The translations under genes were made by a program, and so were the position numbers. A stretch of DNA of 64,000 nucleotides from Calamus simplicifolius (taxonomy: Eukaryota > Streptophyta > Magnoliopsida > Arecales > Arecaceae): assembly GCA_900491605.1 (NCBI GenBank), contig UESW01004376.1, forward strand, positions 777,831-841,830. Reading direction: 5' to 3'. Under the pieces are notes generated by a model. It was not told the origin of the DNA. It was given only the letters and a program-made list of their open reading frames with translations, and searched no databases. Of the stretch, positions 1-10,916 are shown piece after piece (position 1 is the first letter of the stretch; the number at the start of each line of letters is the position of its first letter).

Positions 1-209
1 GCCCAGGGCTTTTTGTGCCGACCAGGTCGGGCTTTAGTTGTTGAGAGCCGATGGTACATCGCTCTGCCAGTGGTACACTGGGCTTTGTGCCTGGCTGGCC
101 CAGGGCTTTTGTGCCGACCTGGTTGGGCTTTAGTTGTTGAGAGCCGATGGTACATCGCTCTGCCAGTGGTATACTGGGCTTTGTGCCTGGTTGGACCAGG
201 GCTTTTCGC
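1..209. repeat. Tandem repeat, 96-97 bp unit
   Basis: Two near-identical units start at 1 and 98, and a third begins at 194 and soon diverges. Each unit contains a GCTTTAGTTGTTGAGAGCC segment. The array lies just beyond the integrase end of the minus-strand Ty3/gypsy element, so it probably belongs to that element's 3' untranslated region. It is cut by the window edge. Confidence 0.85.
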
Positions 210-309
210 TAAAAAACTGAGGTGCTAAACTCATGTTTATTAATGTAAAATGAGGGGTGAAAACCAAAGGAATACAAGCATGGTATTTATGTAAGAAGGA
301 AATGCACTA

Positions 310-1646
310 CTGATAGTACCGACGAGGTTGTCAGTGTTCCACGTCCGGAGGAGCGGCCTCCCATCCAGCTCTTCAATCTTGTATGCTCTGTGACGGAGTG
401 CTTCGGTGATCCGGTAGGGCCCTCCCAGTTCGGAGCTAGCTTGCCTCCTTCCGTCGGCTTCGAGACCTCGGCTCATCGAAGGATCAGGTCTCCCGGCAAA
501 AAGGTCTTGGGGCGCACGGGCGTTGTAATATTTGGCAGCTCGTTGCCGGTAGACCGCCATCCAGAGCCGCGCCGGTCTCGCACCTCCTCACCAGGTCGAG
601 GTTGGCTCGCAACCGGTCCGGGTTGTCTTCCTCACTATATGACTCTACCCGAGGGCTCAGGGATCCTATCTCCACCGGTATGACAGCTTCAGACCCAAAG
701 ACCAGGCTGAATGGCATCTCCCAGTGGGGGCTCAGGGCGTTATGTGGTAGGCCCATAGCACACTGTGGAGCTCTTCCACCCACCGTCCCCTGCAATCATC
801 CAGTCGGGTTCTCAGTCCTTGGAGAATGATGTGGTTGGTCACCTCGGCCGCTCCGTTGGTCTAAGGGTGTGCGACGGAAGTGAATCTCTGATGGATGCCC
901 AGTTCGGTGCAGAATCCTCAGAAGGGTGCATTGTCAAATTGCCGGCCATTGTCGGTGACCAGAGTGTGTGGTAGTCCGAACTGGCATATGATATACTTCC
1001 AAAAGAAGGATCTCACCTTGTTCTCAGTGATCTTAGCAAAGGCTTCGGCCTCAATCCACTTGGTGAAGTGATCGACGGCCACCAAGAGGAACTTGCGCTA
1101 TCCGGAGGCCGGGGGAATGGTCCCAAGATATCCATACCCCACTGGGCGAAGGGCCAAGGCGCCACCAGGGGGTCAGCTGAGATGTTAGCTGTCGCTGGAT
1201 ATTGGCATGGCTGGCAGCTATCACACTTCTTAACGAGCTCGCCGCATCTTTCCTCATGGTCAGCCAGTAGTACCCCTGCCACAAGGCCTTATAAGCTAGG
1301 GCTCTGCCCCCAGATGACTCCCGTAGATGCCCTCATGGATTTCCCACAAGATGTAGTCTGCCTCGACCGGTTCGACGCACTTAAGGATCGGGTAAGAAAA
1401 TGATCTTTGATAAAGCTTTCCATCCATTATCAGGAATTTTGGGGCCCGCCGTCTGAGTAATCTGGGCTCAGTGGGGTCTTCTAGGAGAGTGTCATTGGCC
1501 AAATATCGGATGTAGGCGTCCATCCAGGAGGGCCCTTGCTCAACTGGCAGTGCTTCATCTGCAGCTTCGATGCTTGGGGTCTGCAAGTGCTCCACATACG
1601 TTCTTCCCAGGGTCTCATCGGTTGAGGTGGCCAAACATGATAGCAC
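310..1646 (-). pseudogene. Ty3/gypsy integrase, broken
   Basis: The first piece (1646-1296) holds the His pair of the HHCC zinc finger (EIHEGIYGSHLGA). The next (1282-1013) has the Cys pair (KKCDSCQPC) and the start of the catalytic core (WGMDILGPF). The other core acidic residues are readable in shifted frames as VTDNG and NGAAEVTN. The piece from 795 has FSLVFGSEAVIPVEI, and 560-310 has a C-terminal GPYRITEAL segment. At least three frame changes and several stops separate the pieces. Confidence 0.85.
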
Positions 1647-1653
1647 GTCGGCC

Positions 1654-2084
1654 CTAGCATTCTCCGCTCAGGGAACATAGCTGACGGAAGTAAGAGTACT
1701 GAGAGGCTTGGGACCACACCTTGCCCAGGTAACGGGACATGGTCGGATCTCTGGCTTCGTATTCCCCAGCAAGCTGTCCAGAAATAAGTTGGGAGTCCGT
1801 GAAGGCCCTCAGACGCCCTGCACCGAGCTCCTCAGCCAACCTCATTCCCGCTAACAGGGCTTCATACTCCGCTTGGTTATTAGTTGCTGAGAACTGAAAC
1901 CGAAGGGCATACTCCACCACCTCCCCTCGGGGCTCGCAAGGATGAGCCCGGCTCCGCTTCCCTGAGAATTTGCTGCTCCATCCACATGCAAGATCCAGTC
2001 TTCCTTTTCTATTTCCTCAGTCGAGGAAGACTCCATGCGCACCTCCGGACGCATCCCTCCGAGCACTCCCTGGTCCAAGTACAC
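1654..2084 (-). pseudogene. Second (archaeal-type) RNase H domain of the Tat element
   Basis: The acidic positions of the RNase H fold are visible. The first Asp is in ILHVDGAANSQGSGAG, the Glu is in NNQAEYEALLAG, and a further Asp is in FTDSQLISGQL. A frameshift near 1900 splits the domain into two overlapping pieces. It sits between the ordinary pol RNase H and the integrase, as known for Tat/Ogre-type elements. It would have degraded RNA in RNA-DNA hybrids during reverse transcription. Confidence 0.82.
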
Positions 2085-2115
2085 TCAACCAAAAAATCAG
2101 CTAACACTTGAGACT

Positions 2116-3300
2116 TCATGGCAGACCTTGGCCAATAGATAGGTCGAACTCGCTCAGCTTGATGGCCCACTTGGCTAGCTGACCAGAGGTGTCAGGACGG
2201 GACAAGATGGTCCGAAGAGGTTGGTCCGTGAGCACCACGATGGGATGAGCTTGGAAATAGGGTCCGAAGCATTGGGCAGAGACCACCAGGGCAAAAATGA
2301 TCTTCTCAGTCCTAGAATATCTAGTCTCGGCATCGTGAAGTACCTTGCTGGTGTAGTAGACCAGCCTCTGCACTCCGTCAGCATCCATACGCACGAGCAC
2401 GGAACTGACGGCTTCTGGGGAGGCCGCAAGATACAGGAAGAGCTCCTCTCCGCCCCTTGGCTTGGACAACAGCAGGGGAGTGGATAGAAATTGCTTCAAC
2501 TCTTCGAAGGCATCCTGACACTCCTTTGTCCACTCAAAGCTGTTGACCTTGCGCAGCGCCTTAAAGAAGGGCAAGCACCTTTCTGCCGATCTTGACATGA
2601 AGCGACTCAAAGCCGCCACCCTCCCGGTTAGGCGTTGCACCTCCTTTTTATTACCTGAAGGCCTCATATCCAAGATATCCCGGATCTTATCGGGGTTGGC
2701 TTCGATCCTCCGCTGGATTACCATAAAGCCCAGAAACTTGCCTGCCGCCACCTCGAAGGCACATTTGCGGGGTTCAGCTTCATCCGGTATCGGCGCAGGT
2801 TGTTGAAGGTCTCCGTGAGATCGGCGACATGGTTAGCAGCATTGGTGCTCTTGGTTAGCATATCGTCCATGTACACCTCCATGTTACGCCTGATCTGGTC
2901 TCAAAGACCTTATTCATCAACCTTTGATAGATGGCTCCAGCATTCTTCAGCCCAAAACGGCATCACCTTGTAGCAGTAAATCCCTTTTTCAGTAACAAAG
3001 GAGGTGGCTTCTTCATCTGCTGGGTTCATCCTGATTTGGTTGTACCCCAAAAATGCATCCATGAAGCTAAGAGTTTCATGCCCGACGTGGTGTCCACTAG
3101 CTGGTCGATCCGGGGCAATGGAAAGCTATCTTTGGGGCACACCTTATTGAGATCGGTGAAGTCCACACACATCCTCCAGCTCCCACTAGCCTTGCGAACC
3201 ATCACGACATTCGCTAACCAGTCGGGGTAGTGCACCATACGGATATGACCGGCTGTCAATAGCTTTTGCACCTCCTTGTCCACAGCCTTCTATCTATCAA
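2116..3300 (-). pseudogene. Ty3/gypsy reverse transcriptase and RNase H, broken
   Basis: The piece 3283-3026 carries RT fingers and palm motifs (SGSWRMCVDFTDLNKVCPKD, then FPLPRIDQLVD). The catalytic motif reads VYMDDML in a shifted frame near 2850-2885. The piece 2751-2116 has the RT thumb and connection (GFMVIQRRIEANPDKI) and then the pol RNase H (YLAASPEAVSSVLVR, then YYTSKVLHDAETRY). Frameshifts lie near 3030 and 2750. The RT would have copied element RNA primed from a host tRNA. Confidence 0.9.
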
Positions 3301-3422
3301 GGGCGAAGCTCCTCTTCTTCTGCCGAATGGGTCAGCACTCTGGCTTGATGTTGAGCCGATGGGTAATCATCTCTTCCAGAATGCCTGGCATATCAGACGC
3401 CGACCAGGCAAAGACATCAGCA

Positions 3423-4000
3423 TTAGCCCATAAAAAGCAAGGAGCTGGTCACGGGCCTCGTTTGGGAGTAGGCTCCAATCTGGATTGTCTTTGTTGGGTC
3501 CTCTCCAAGAGAAAAAGCAAGCAGGCACTCGGCCAGCTCTCCTCTTCTCTCCAGGTCCCAGGGGTCCAGTGTCTCCAGTGCAGGTGCAGGTGCCACCCCC
3601 TGTGGACTAGGGGCCATGTGGTAGCAAAGTGAGGGTGGGTTCTGCTCCCCCCGCATCTTCCCGACCCCTTCACTGGTGGGAAACCTCACGAGGAGCCTCT
3701 TAGTGGATATAACAACGTCCAAAAGATTGAGCCCGGGCCTCCCAAGGATCGCATTATAGGCGAGGGGCATTCGGACCACCAAGAAGTTCATGAAGACTGT
3801 GCTTTGGCGCGAGGCCATTCCAGCCATGACAGGAAGAGTGAACTCCCCCTCGACTTTCATAGAATCTCCAGTAAACCCCATTAGGGGCGTGGCGACGGGC
3901 CGGAGCAGGTCGGGCGATAGGTTCATGTGAATAAAAGCATCGTAATTCAAAACATCCACGGAGCTCCCACTATCAATAGAATTCTCTTTACAGGATTTTT
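3423..4000 (-). pseudogene. Ty3/gypsy aspartic protease region
   Basis: On the minus strand the active-site motif reads IDSGSSVDVLNYDAF across about 3990-3945. It is followed by a flap segment and YNAILGRPGLN, the usual ILGR signature after the active site. An open frame continues to 3423. The upstream link to gag is broken by stops. The enzyme would process the Gag-Pol polyprotein. Confidence 0.85.
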
Positions 4001-4313
4001 AGCAATCGTCATGGACACGACGACGCTATCATCATTTTTATTTACCACCCTCTAAGTCCTTTTTAGAAAAAGGAATTATAGGATCTAACTCCCCCTCCTC
4101 CCTCGGCCTCTTGGGCGGGCCACCTGCCCCTCAGGAAATCATCACCACTGTCTTCTCAGTTGGAGCATTATCGATTGTCGGCGGTGAAGGCGCCGACGGA
4201 CCTGGAGCATCTGGGTTGTTCCTTCGGATGAACTTCCCCAGATGGCCACACTGGATAAGATCCTCTATCGCCTTCTTTAGCTAGCGACAGTCGTCGGTAT
4301 CATGGCCATGATC

Positions 4314-5754
4314 TCAGTGGTAGTGGCAGTAGAGGTTCTTGTTGCGGAGGATTTTTGGGTTCATCGGAGGTGGGCGCTGAAGATAAGACTCACCCTCGAT
4401 CTCGAGCAAGATGTGCGATATAGGGGTGAGCAGAGGAGTGTAGGGCCCGTCTCTTAGTGCAGATGCTCGAGGACGGTTGTCTGGTCGGCGGGGAGGTTCG
4501 GGCTTCATAGGTCAAACTTCGACAGGCTCAGGGTGGGCTGGCCTCTTGAGGACATTCCCCCTAGCCTCGCGCCGAGAGAAGTCAGCCTCGTCAGCACGGA
4601 TATACTTCTGGGCCCAGGTCAGAAGTTCGGCATAAGAACCGGGCAGCTTCTTGTCCAGAGAGTACACGAAGTGAGACGGACGAAGCCCTCGCTTCAAGGC
4701 CAAAGTGGCCACTGAGTCTTCAAGATTCTAGACTTCCAGGGCTGCCTCCTTGAATCGAGCAACATAATCCCGCAAGGACTCGCCACTCTTCTGCTGGACA
4801 GTGAAGAGGCTGTCAGCAACCCTTGGAATTTTTCGAAGGCATCAAAATGGGCTAAGAAGGCTCTCTCCAGCTGTCAAAAAGAATCAATACTCCGTGGCAG
4901 CAGGCGAAAGTACTAAGCTCGGGTAGCTTTCTTCAAGGTGGCAGGGAAGGCGATACACATGAGCGAATCGGTTGCCCCCTGGACCTGCATGAGAACTTGT
5001 AACTTTCTAGGTGGTCCAGGGGATCCGTGGTCCCGTCATATGGATCTAGCTGTGAGAGGCGAAACCGGATAGAGATGGGCTCTCCCATGATATGGCAGGA
5101 CAGTGGAGAATGACTGTCATAGTCCGCCTCTAGCAGGTGGGTGATCTGGCAGCTGAGTTCCTCCAACCATTGATTATACTCGTCGAGTTGACGCTTGGCT
5201 CGATGGGCTATCCTGCCATCGAAGGACCCCTCCCCCGAGGATTCTGAGGACGGGGAAGAGCGACAGCGATGCCAGCGAGGGCGTTCTGCCTCCTTCCCAT
5301 GTCGCTGCTTGAGAAAAACACTGGCGTGGCGAGAAAGCGATCGGGGTCTCTTAGAGGATCCCCGGTGGTGAGGTTTGGGCAAAGCATGACGGTGACGAGC
5401 CTCCGGGGCCGGTGATCTCCTTCGGAAGGAATGTTGGCTGGGTTACACCATCCCCAGAACCGATGGGAATGGCTCCGGCTGCCGCGGGGCCGCTTGCTGG
5501 TGCTGCAGACCTTGAACCGCCGCCGCCAAGGATTGGACTTGCGTGGCTAGAGCGGCAAACCGGTCTTCCTGGAGCTGTTGGGGAGGAGGTGCAAAGACAT
5601 CGTTCAGGGGAGCGGAAGGTCCAGCCACTTGGGGGCGCGGCGGAGCAGGGATACTGGTTGGGAGAGGTGAGGGTGCAACCGCCAGCGGATCTGCTCCTTG
5701 GCGCTGCCCCCCAGCGCAACTGACAGAGACCCCTTTCGCACGGATCATCACCAT
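4314..5754 (-). pseudogene. Ty3/gypsy Gag, broken
   Basis: The likely N-terminal part is the Pro/Gln-rich frame 5754-5443. The piece 5382-4933 is basic and Ser-rich and then enters the retrotransposon gag core at LDPYDGTTDPLDHLESYKF. The piece 4712-4512 continues it (LKRGLRPSHFVYSL, then AELLTWAQKYIRADEA). The last piece (4508-4314) is degraded, with no intact zinc knuckle. Frame changes lie near 5390, 4930 and 4720. Confidence 0.8.
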
Positions 5755-5811
5755 GGTTCAAGAGCTCAGGGAGGGAGATAGAGATTGCTGGTTTGATATC
5801 TTTCTCTCACA

Positions 5812-5831
5812 CCCCCCTTCTTGGCGTGCCA
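5812..5831 (-). other. Candidate primer-binding site of the Tat element
   Basis: On the minus strand this reads TTGGCACGCCAAGAAGGGGG, just after the probable LTR end. It resembles the TTGGCGCC...GAAGG type of site seen in plant Tat elements. Because the site is mutated, the tRNA cannot be named with certainty. Confidence 0.5.
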
Positions 5832-5834
5832 ATC

Positions 5835-6640
5835 TGATGACGCCGAGTCACTTTCTTCAAGCGCCGAGGAAACGGACGTCCTCCTCATCGGACTCCTACA
5901 AGAAAAGTCTTCGGAGACCGAAAGCTCCAGTGGGGACCCTCCGACGCTCAAGTTAGTCACTCGGGAATAGACAAGAACTGTCTAGCCGAAGGATGCCAAA
6001 CAGTTAGGGCTTAACTAGAAGGAAGAAGCTAGAAAAATCAGAGTTCTTGGATCCTTACTTACAACGGGAGCGTATGCATTTATACATGTTCGAAGATACC
6101 CCCTTATGTTCATGAAGATTGCTGATTTCAAAGTGCCCCGTTCGATAACGGACAAAAGATGAGGCTGACAGTGACAGATCGCACTATCACTATACATGTC
6201 GAGGTATCCTGCGTTACTTGTCAGTATGGCCTCACAGGTGTCTGGAGTCCGTTGTTATACCTAGTGCCCGCCATCACCGGACTGGACCACGAACAGTTGC
6301 GGGCAGGTGGTGAACCGTATGATGTAACGGGTATGATCATGCATAGTGACAGACATACGATGGACCATACGCCGTTATGAGGTATGGACACACCCTGCTA
6401 CGGATGTGCAGCGGATCACGTGGGCATGCCAGGTGGCCCAGAGCATGCCGGATCATGCACTGGACACTGTTTATGTAGCCCAGATCGAGGGGGTCTCGGG
6501 GGTTGGGATACTGTTCATAAGGTCCGGAGGCTGTGGCTTGAGGCCGAGGGTGGAACTCGAGGCCAAGCACTGTTCATGTAGCCCAAGACCGAGGGGGTCT
6601 CAGGGGTTGTGGCTTGAGGCCAAGGGGGGCTCCATCAGTC
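5835..6640 (-). repeat. 5' LTR of the Tat-type element (approximate ends)
   Basis: Non-coding sequence upstream of gag and the primer-binding site. Near its end it has a GACTAACTTGAGCGTCGGAG segment that is common at the end of monocot Tat LTRs. It contains an internal direct repeat, ACTGTTCATGTAGCCCA-like, at about 6466 and 6569, each followed by a CGAGGGGGTCTC segment. The exact ends are uncertain because the partner LTR is not in the window. Confidence 0.6.
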
Positions 6641-6682
6641 GCCATTGCCGTTTATTCTAACGGCGTCGGATCAGTCATATCA

Positions 6683-6718
6683 TTTATGTTTGGCATCCGA
6701 TTCTAAACCAACTGGAAT
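6683..6718. repeat. Dispersed 36-bp repeat, copy 1 (MITE end?)
   Basis: TTTATGTTTGGCATCCGATT continues into TAAACCAACTGGAAT. A close copy lies at 12029-12065. It joins the broken end of the LRR pseudogene to the LTR retrotransposon and looks like the end of a small DNA transposon. Confidence 0.55.
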
Positions 6719-6720
6719 AA

Positions 6721-8643
6721 CAATTTGTATGATGTAATTTTTCACTGAATAATGAGTGCTTGTCGCTGTTGAACCTGCACAACGGGGCAAACTCGATGCT
6801 TTGCCACATAAATCTTTGTTATGAGCAAATCGTTTTGTTGGAGCATTTAGAAACAATTTGCTATTAGAAAGTTTAAAAATAATTGTATGATACATCGATT
6901 GATGACAAACTGATCATGCTTCCAAAAGATGATAGTATGGATCCTGACAAATTATTGTGAAAAGTTTAAAAATGTCAAATAAGTCAAGCTTGCCAGCTGT
7001 GATGGTGTCTCTCCTCCAAGCAAATTGTAGCTCAGATCAAGTTTATCTAGAAAGCTTTCTAACCCTCTGATTGTTTAGGAATGCTTCCGTCCAATTTATT
7101 CTCACTTAAATTCAAGAGGCACAATTTATAAAAACCTTCCAATTGTTGCGGTAATGGCCCGCTCAAGTTGTTCCCAGATAAATCTAAAGTTTCTAGGTTG
7201 GATAGTTTTCTGAGGAATTCTTTTGGATAATCTATTGCTACTCAAATTCAAGTTGAACAATGAGCTCATGCTACCAAGCTTCCTTGGTATCTCTCCTGCA
7301 AGTTGATTTGAAGAAAGGTCCAGCACTCCTAGTTTCAACATTTTTCCAAATTCAGGAGATATTTTCCAGTTATGAAGTTCTCTGAAATCCGCAAGCTTGT
7401 CAAATTTAGGCAGTATGCCCAGTCTTGTGTTATCTCGCCGTACAATTGGTTGTTGCTCATATCGATGTACGATAGAACAGGATACTACCAAAAGGCATCA
7501 AAGATTCTTCCTTTGAGCTTGTTTCTTTCCATGCGAACTCTTTCTAAGCTAGAGCAATTTTTCAGACTTGGTGGGATAGGACCCTCAAATGGTTATCATC
7601 CACTGCAAGATGTTAAAGTATACCTCCTTTACAAATCTCTGTCGGTAGGAAGCCAGAAAATTTGTTGCTAGATACTTGGAATGAAAGCAAGTTTGTAAGA
7701 TTACCAATTAGAGAATTATTTTGAAGGAGTAGATCTTTTAAGTTTGCTAAGTTGCCTAATTCACGTGGGATGGTGCCTGAAATCGTATTATTGTAGAGGT
7801 CCAAAAGTTCAAGCTTTGTGAGGTTTCCTAAACTGGAGAAATAGGACCAGTTAGAGAATTACTTAGAAGGGCTAGATATCTTAAGTTCACTAGGCTGCCA
7901 AATTCATGGGGTATATGACCAGAAAGTAGGTTATCACGAAGATTAATAGATTTTAGTTTGGTCATGTTGCCAAGGACTGGAGGAATGGGACCGATGAGAT
8001 TGTTTTTCTGCAGATCAAGAAATACTAAACCCTTGAGTCTAAGAGTAACAAGATTTCTCCAACTGGAGAAGAAGAAGGGAAGTATCTCACTGGTTAATTC
8101 GTTGCTGGTATGGTCGATCTCGGACAGACGAGAGAGATTGGCCAGAGAGTATGGCAGATTGCCGGAGAGACGATTCTGAGCGAGATCGAGGGAGGTGAGA
8201 CTGGAGATGGTGCCGATGGCAGGCGGGATGGCTCCGAGAAGGTAGTTGCCTCGGAGACGGAGGCGAGTGAGAGACGTGAAGGCGGAGAAGTTGAGCGAAT
8301 TGAGCCTGCCTGCCAAACCGGCACGGTGCAGGTTGATTTCGGTGATGGCAGTGCTGGCCTCCGCTCTCGTCACAGGTGATTCCAGACCACATGCACGTGT
8401 GGTTGGAGAGGGTCCATGAACTCAGTGCATGGGGTTTTGGAGGGTGGATTTCCAGTGGAGGAGAGCTCTTGCTTGGGATTGAAGCGTAGAAGAGGTTGCA
8501 GCAGCAGCTGATGACGACGAATAAGGAAAGGAGATGATGAAGAGGAGACAGAACAGAATGAGACGAAGGGACAGGAGAGCAGGGGACAGGGATCGTGGAG
8601 GAGAAGGCTTATTACGGGCCATAATATTATAATGTGGGGGCAT
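6721..8643 (-). pseudogene. LRR receptor-like kinase pseudogene (MIK2-like), kinase missing
   Basis: The N-terminus (ATG at 8643, or the better second Met at 8622) has a hydrophobic signal peptide (LRLILFCLLFIISFPY). It leads into an LRR N-terminal cap (QARALLHWKSTLQN, then in a shifted frame MWSGITCDESG). Many plant-type leucine-rich repeats follow (for example SLTSLDLAQNRLSGNLP and FLDLQKNNLIGPIPP) through 7126, with further LRR-like sequence to about 6960. At 6895-6722 a post-LRR segment (FAHNKDLCGKASSLPRC) runs into the start of a membrane helix (IIQIVIPVG), where similarity stops. Family members sense ligands at the cell surface and signal through a cytosolic kinase. Here that kinase is absent and there are several frameshifts (first near 8430), so the gene is dead. 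Confidence 0.88.
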
Positions 8644-8730
8644 AAGCTAGCAAGGAATCTTGGTGCTCACTGGTCTCTAACTCTCTTGTGGTTGGTGCTG
8701 AAGTGAGTGAGTGTTCAGAAGCCTATTTAA

Positions 8731-8738
8731 TATTTATA
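8731..8738 (-). promoter_or_regulatory. TATA box of the LRR pseudogene
   Basis: On the minus strand this is TATAAATA, about 110 bp upstream of the likely start codon at 8622. The sequence between is CA-rich leader-like DNA. The spacing allows a normal plant 5' leader of some 70-80 nt. The promoter may still look intact although the gene is broken. Confidence 0.6.
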
Positions 8739-8759
8739 GGCAAGGAAGACTGCCCGCAG

Positions 8760-10460
8760 TCGTGACCTGGGTTCCGGTGGCCGTCCTCGATGTTAATTAC
8801 TTCCTTCCCCAACCTCTGTTCTCCCTTCGTGCTGAACAAGTAAGATTCGGTGGAGCTAGTCAACTTTAATCAATGGGCTGTTGAACAGGACAGAAGTGAG
8901 ATAACTAATCTAAAAGCAATTTTGAACGACCACTTATGATATGGTATGTTTTTGCCGTGAGATGATCCATTCAACAATATCAACAATATTCAAAAAATAT
9001 ATATATTTAATTATATCTTAATCATTTTTATTTTAAAATTATTGTCTAACGAAATGATCTCATATCCATTTTTAAGAACGGATATTAAAGATCCTCCTTA
9101 TAAAATGATCTTGAACTTAGATTCTAAGACCAAAATACTCCTCATTCATAGAAAAAGATATCTAATACTATTTTTATATTAACATAATATAATTTAATAT
9201 ATATAATAATATTATAATAATAATTTGATCATTTTTTTCATCCTTGGATATACATGGAATCCGAAGCTATCTCATCTTTTTATTTTATTTTTAAAATTAT
9301 AAATTATATGAATTCAAAGGTGGAATAGGTGATGAATCTAACCTTAGCTACATTCAAATGGAGCCAAATTTACCTCATGCATTATATTATGTAAAATGAT
9401 TATAATTAAATATTAAACTATTATAATATTATATCATAACATAATTTTATAAAATAATGTTATAATTTAACTAAATATTAGAATTATAAATAATGTGAAA
9501 TAATGATAAATTATTATGATAGTTACAAAATGCATTTAGGGCTATTTTGATATTACGTAATTAATGATTTGAATTTTCATAGCATACCAAACAACTTAAT
9601 TATAGATATTTTGGGATCTCAATTACTAGGATATAACATCAAACAGTGATCATAGATTATTAGGGACAAGAGCACTTTGGATAATGATCACCAGTGAAAC
9701 TAGGAGTGACTTTAATCCTAGTATTGGCATTTATGATAAAACACAACCATGACCCATTTTGCTCTTTAAGTCCCAACATTATGATCTTAGGCTATTTCCA
9801 CTCCATTCTCCCATTATTTTAAGTCTTTTAACATATCACCTCTCCCAGCTAATCTTGCAATCCCAACCTCTCAATTCTCTCCTCCTAACTTCAGCTTCAA
9901 CTACCCTTTTCATTGATAAAGTACTCCCAAAACTATTCTCTTGTTACTCCTCGCCGCCGTTAAGACCCTTGCCTAAATCATGTGGAAGAAGCTAGCCATC
10001 TCTTGACATTACTTCTAATGTTCTTATTCATCGACGATTATCCTGATATTGAGTGGTGGGTCTAATTCTCAATAAAAATTAATGTTTCAAAATGAATTAG
10101 GGCTAGAATTTTGATCATCTATTTAGAATTTTAAATTTTAGATTTTTAAAAATCGTACCCATCATCTTATCAAAATTATATAAACCTACCTTATTTATTA
10201 AAATTATAATATATCATAATATATATTATATTAAATATTTGAATATTTAGAATATGACAACTAACTACTTCAAACATGAAGCCAATGTTGACTTTGACTT
10301 GAGAAAAAGATCATTTATTTCTCTTGGAAAAAGAGAACATAACAAACAGCGAATTAATGCCGGTGATTAGTGATGACCAAGTCTCCTCGTTTACTTATCT
10401 TAAAGGGGCCAAATAATTAAAAAAAGGGACTATAAAATGATTCTTTTCAGATTACATGTT
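8760..10460. other. AT-rich intergenic DNA, no gene seen
   Basis: The first 150 bases are of mixed composition and lie upstream of the LRR pseudogene promoter. From about 8940 the DNA is strongly AT-rich with stops in all frames. No conserved protein motif, RNA gene or clear transposon end is recognisable. Confidence 0.6.
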
Positions 10461-10916
10461 CCATGAGCCTATGTTTAGATAAAAAGAAAAGTAGGAAGGA
10501 AAGAAAACTGAGAAAAAAATAAAAGAAAAAATAAAATTTACCTTGTTTCGATGGAGAGAAAAGTAGGAAGGAAAGAAACTAAAGAAAAAACAGGAAGAAA
10601 AAAGTAATGGGCTCTACTTAAAAGTTTTTTCTTCAAAATTGGAGAGATTTCGGAGAGAAAACTTAAAGGTGCTCTTTCATTTTTTTCATTCCGTATTGAC
10701 CCTTGCAAAGAAAAAAACTGATGTAATTTTTAATCATTTGTAATAAGGGTATTATTGTTATTGTAAATTATCAACTTTTCTTTTCTCCTTATTTTCTTCC
10801 ACTCATCCAAATAGAAAAGAGAAAATATTTTCTCTCTACTTTTCTCTTCTTTCCATTTTTTTTTCTCCATTTTCTTTCCTCCCTACAATTTCTTCTCCAT
10901 CCAAATAGAGCATGAA
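10460..10916. mobile_element. Fold-back MITE-like element, purine arm and pyrimidine arm
   Basis: The left end reads CATGAGCCTATGTTTAGAT and the right end, reverse-complemented, reads CATGCTCTATTTGGATG, an imperfect terminal inverted repeat. The left arm is purine-rich (repeated AAAAGTAGGAAGGAAAGAAA). The right arm is the pyrimidine-rich counterpart (TTTCTCTCTACTTTTCTCTT and similar). The whole can pair as one long imperfect hairpin. No coding capacity is seen. The transposon superfamily is not assigned. Confidence 0.55.

Larger units (their letters stand above)
1..6640 (-). mobile_element. Ty3/gypsy LTR retrotransposon, Tat-type, decayed
   Basis: Read on the minus strand, the order is 5' LTR, primer-binding site, gag, protease, reverse transcriptase, RNase H, a second RNase H-like domain, then integrase. 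The second RNase H domain and the integrase C-terminus with GPYRI are typical of the plant Tat lineage. Stops and frameshifts break every coding domain, so the copy is dead. The 3' LTR is outside the window, so the element's full length and target duplication cannot be seen. The right boundary near 6640 is approximate. Confidence 0.85.

Noticed and set aside
390..3632. Plus-strand open frames over the Tat element
   Set aside because: They are shadows of minus-strand gag-pol, which carries the protein motifs.
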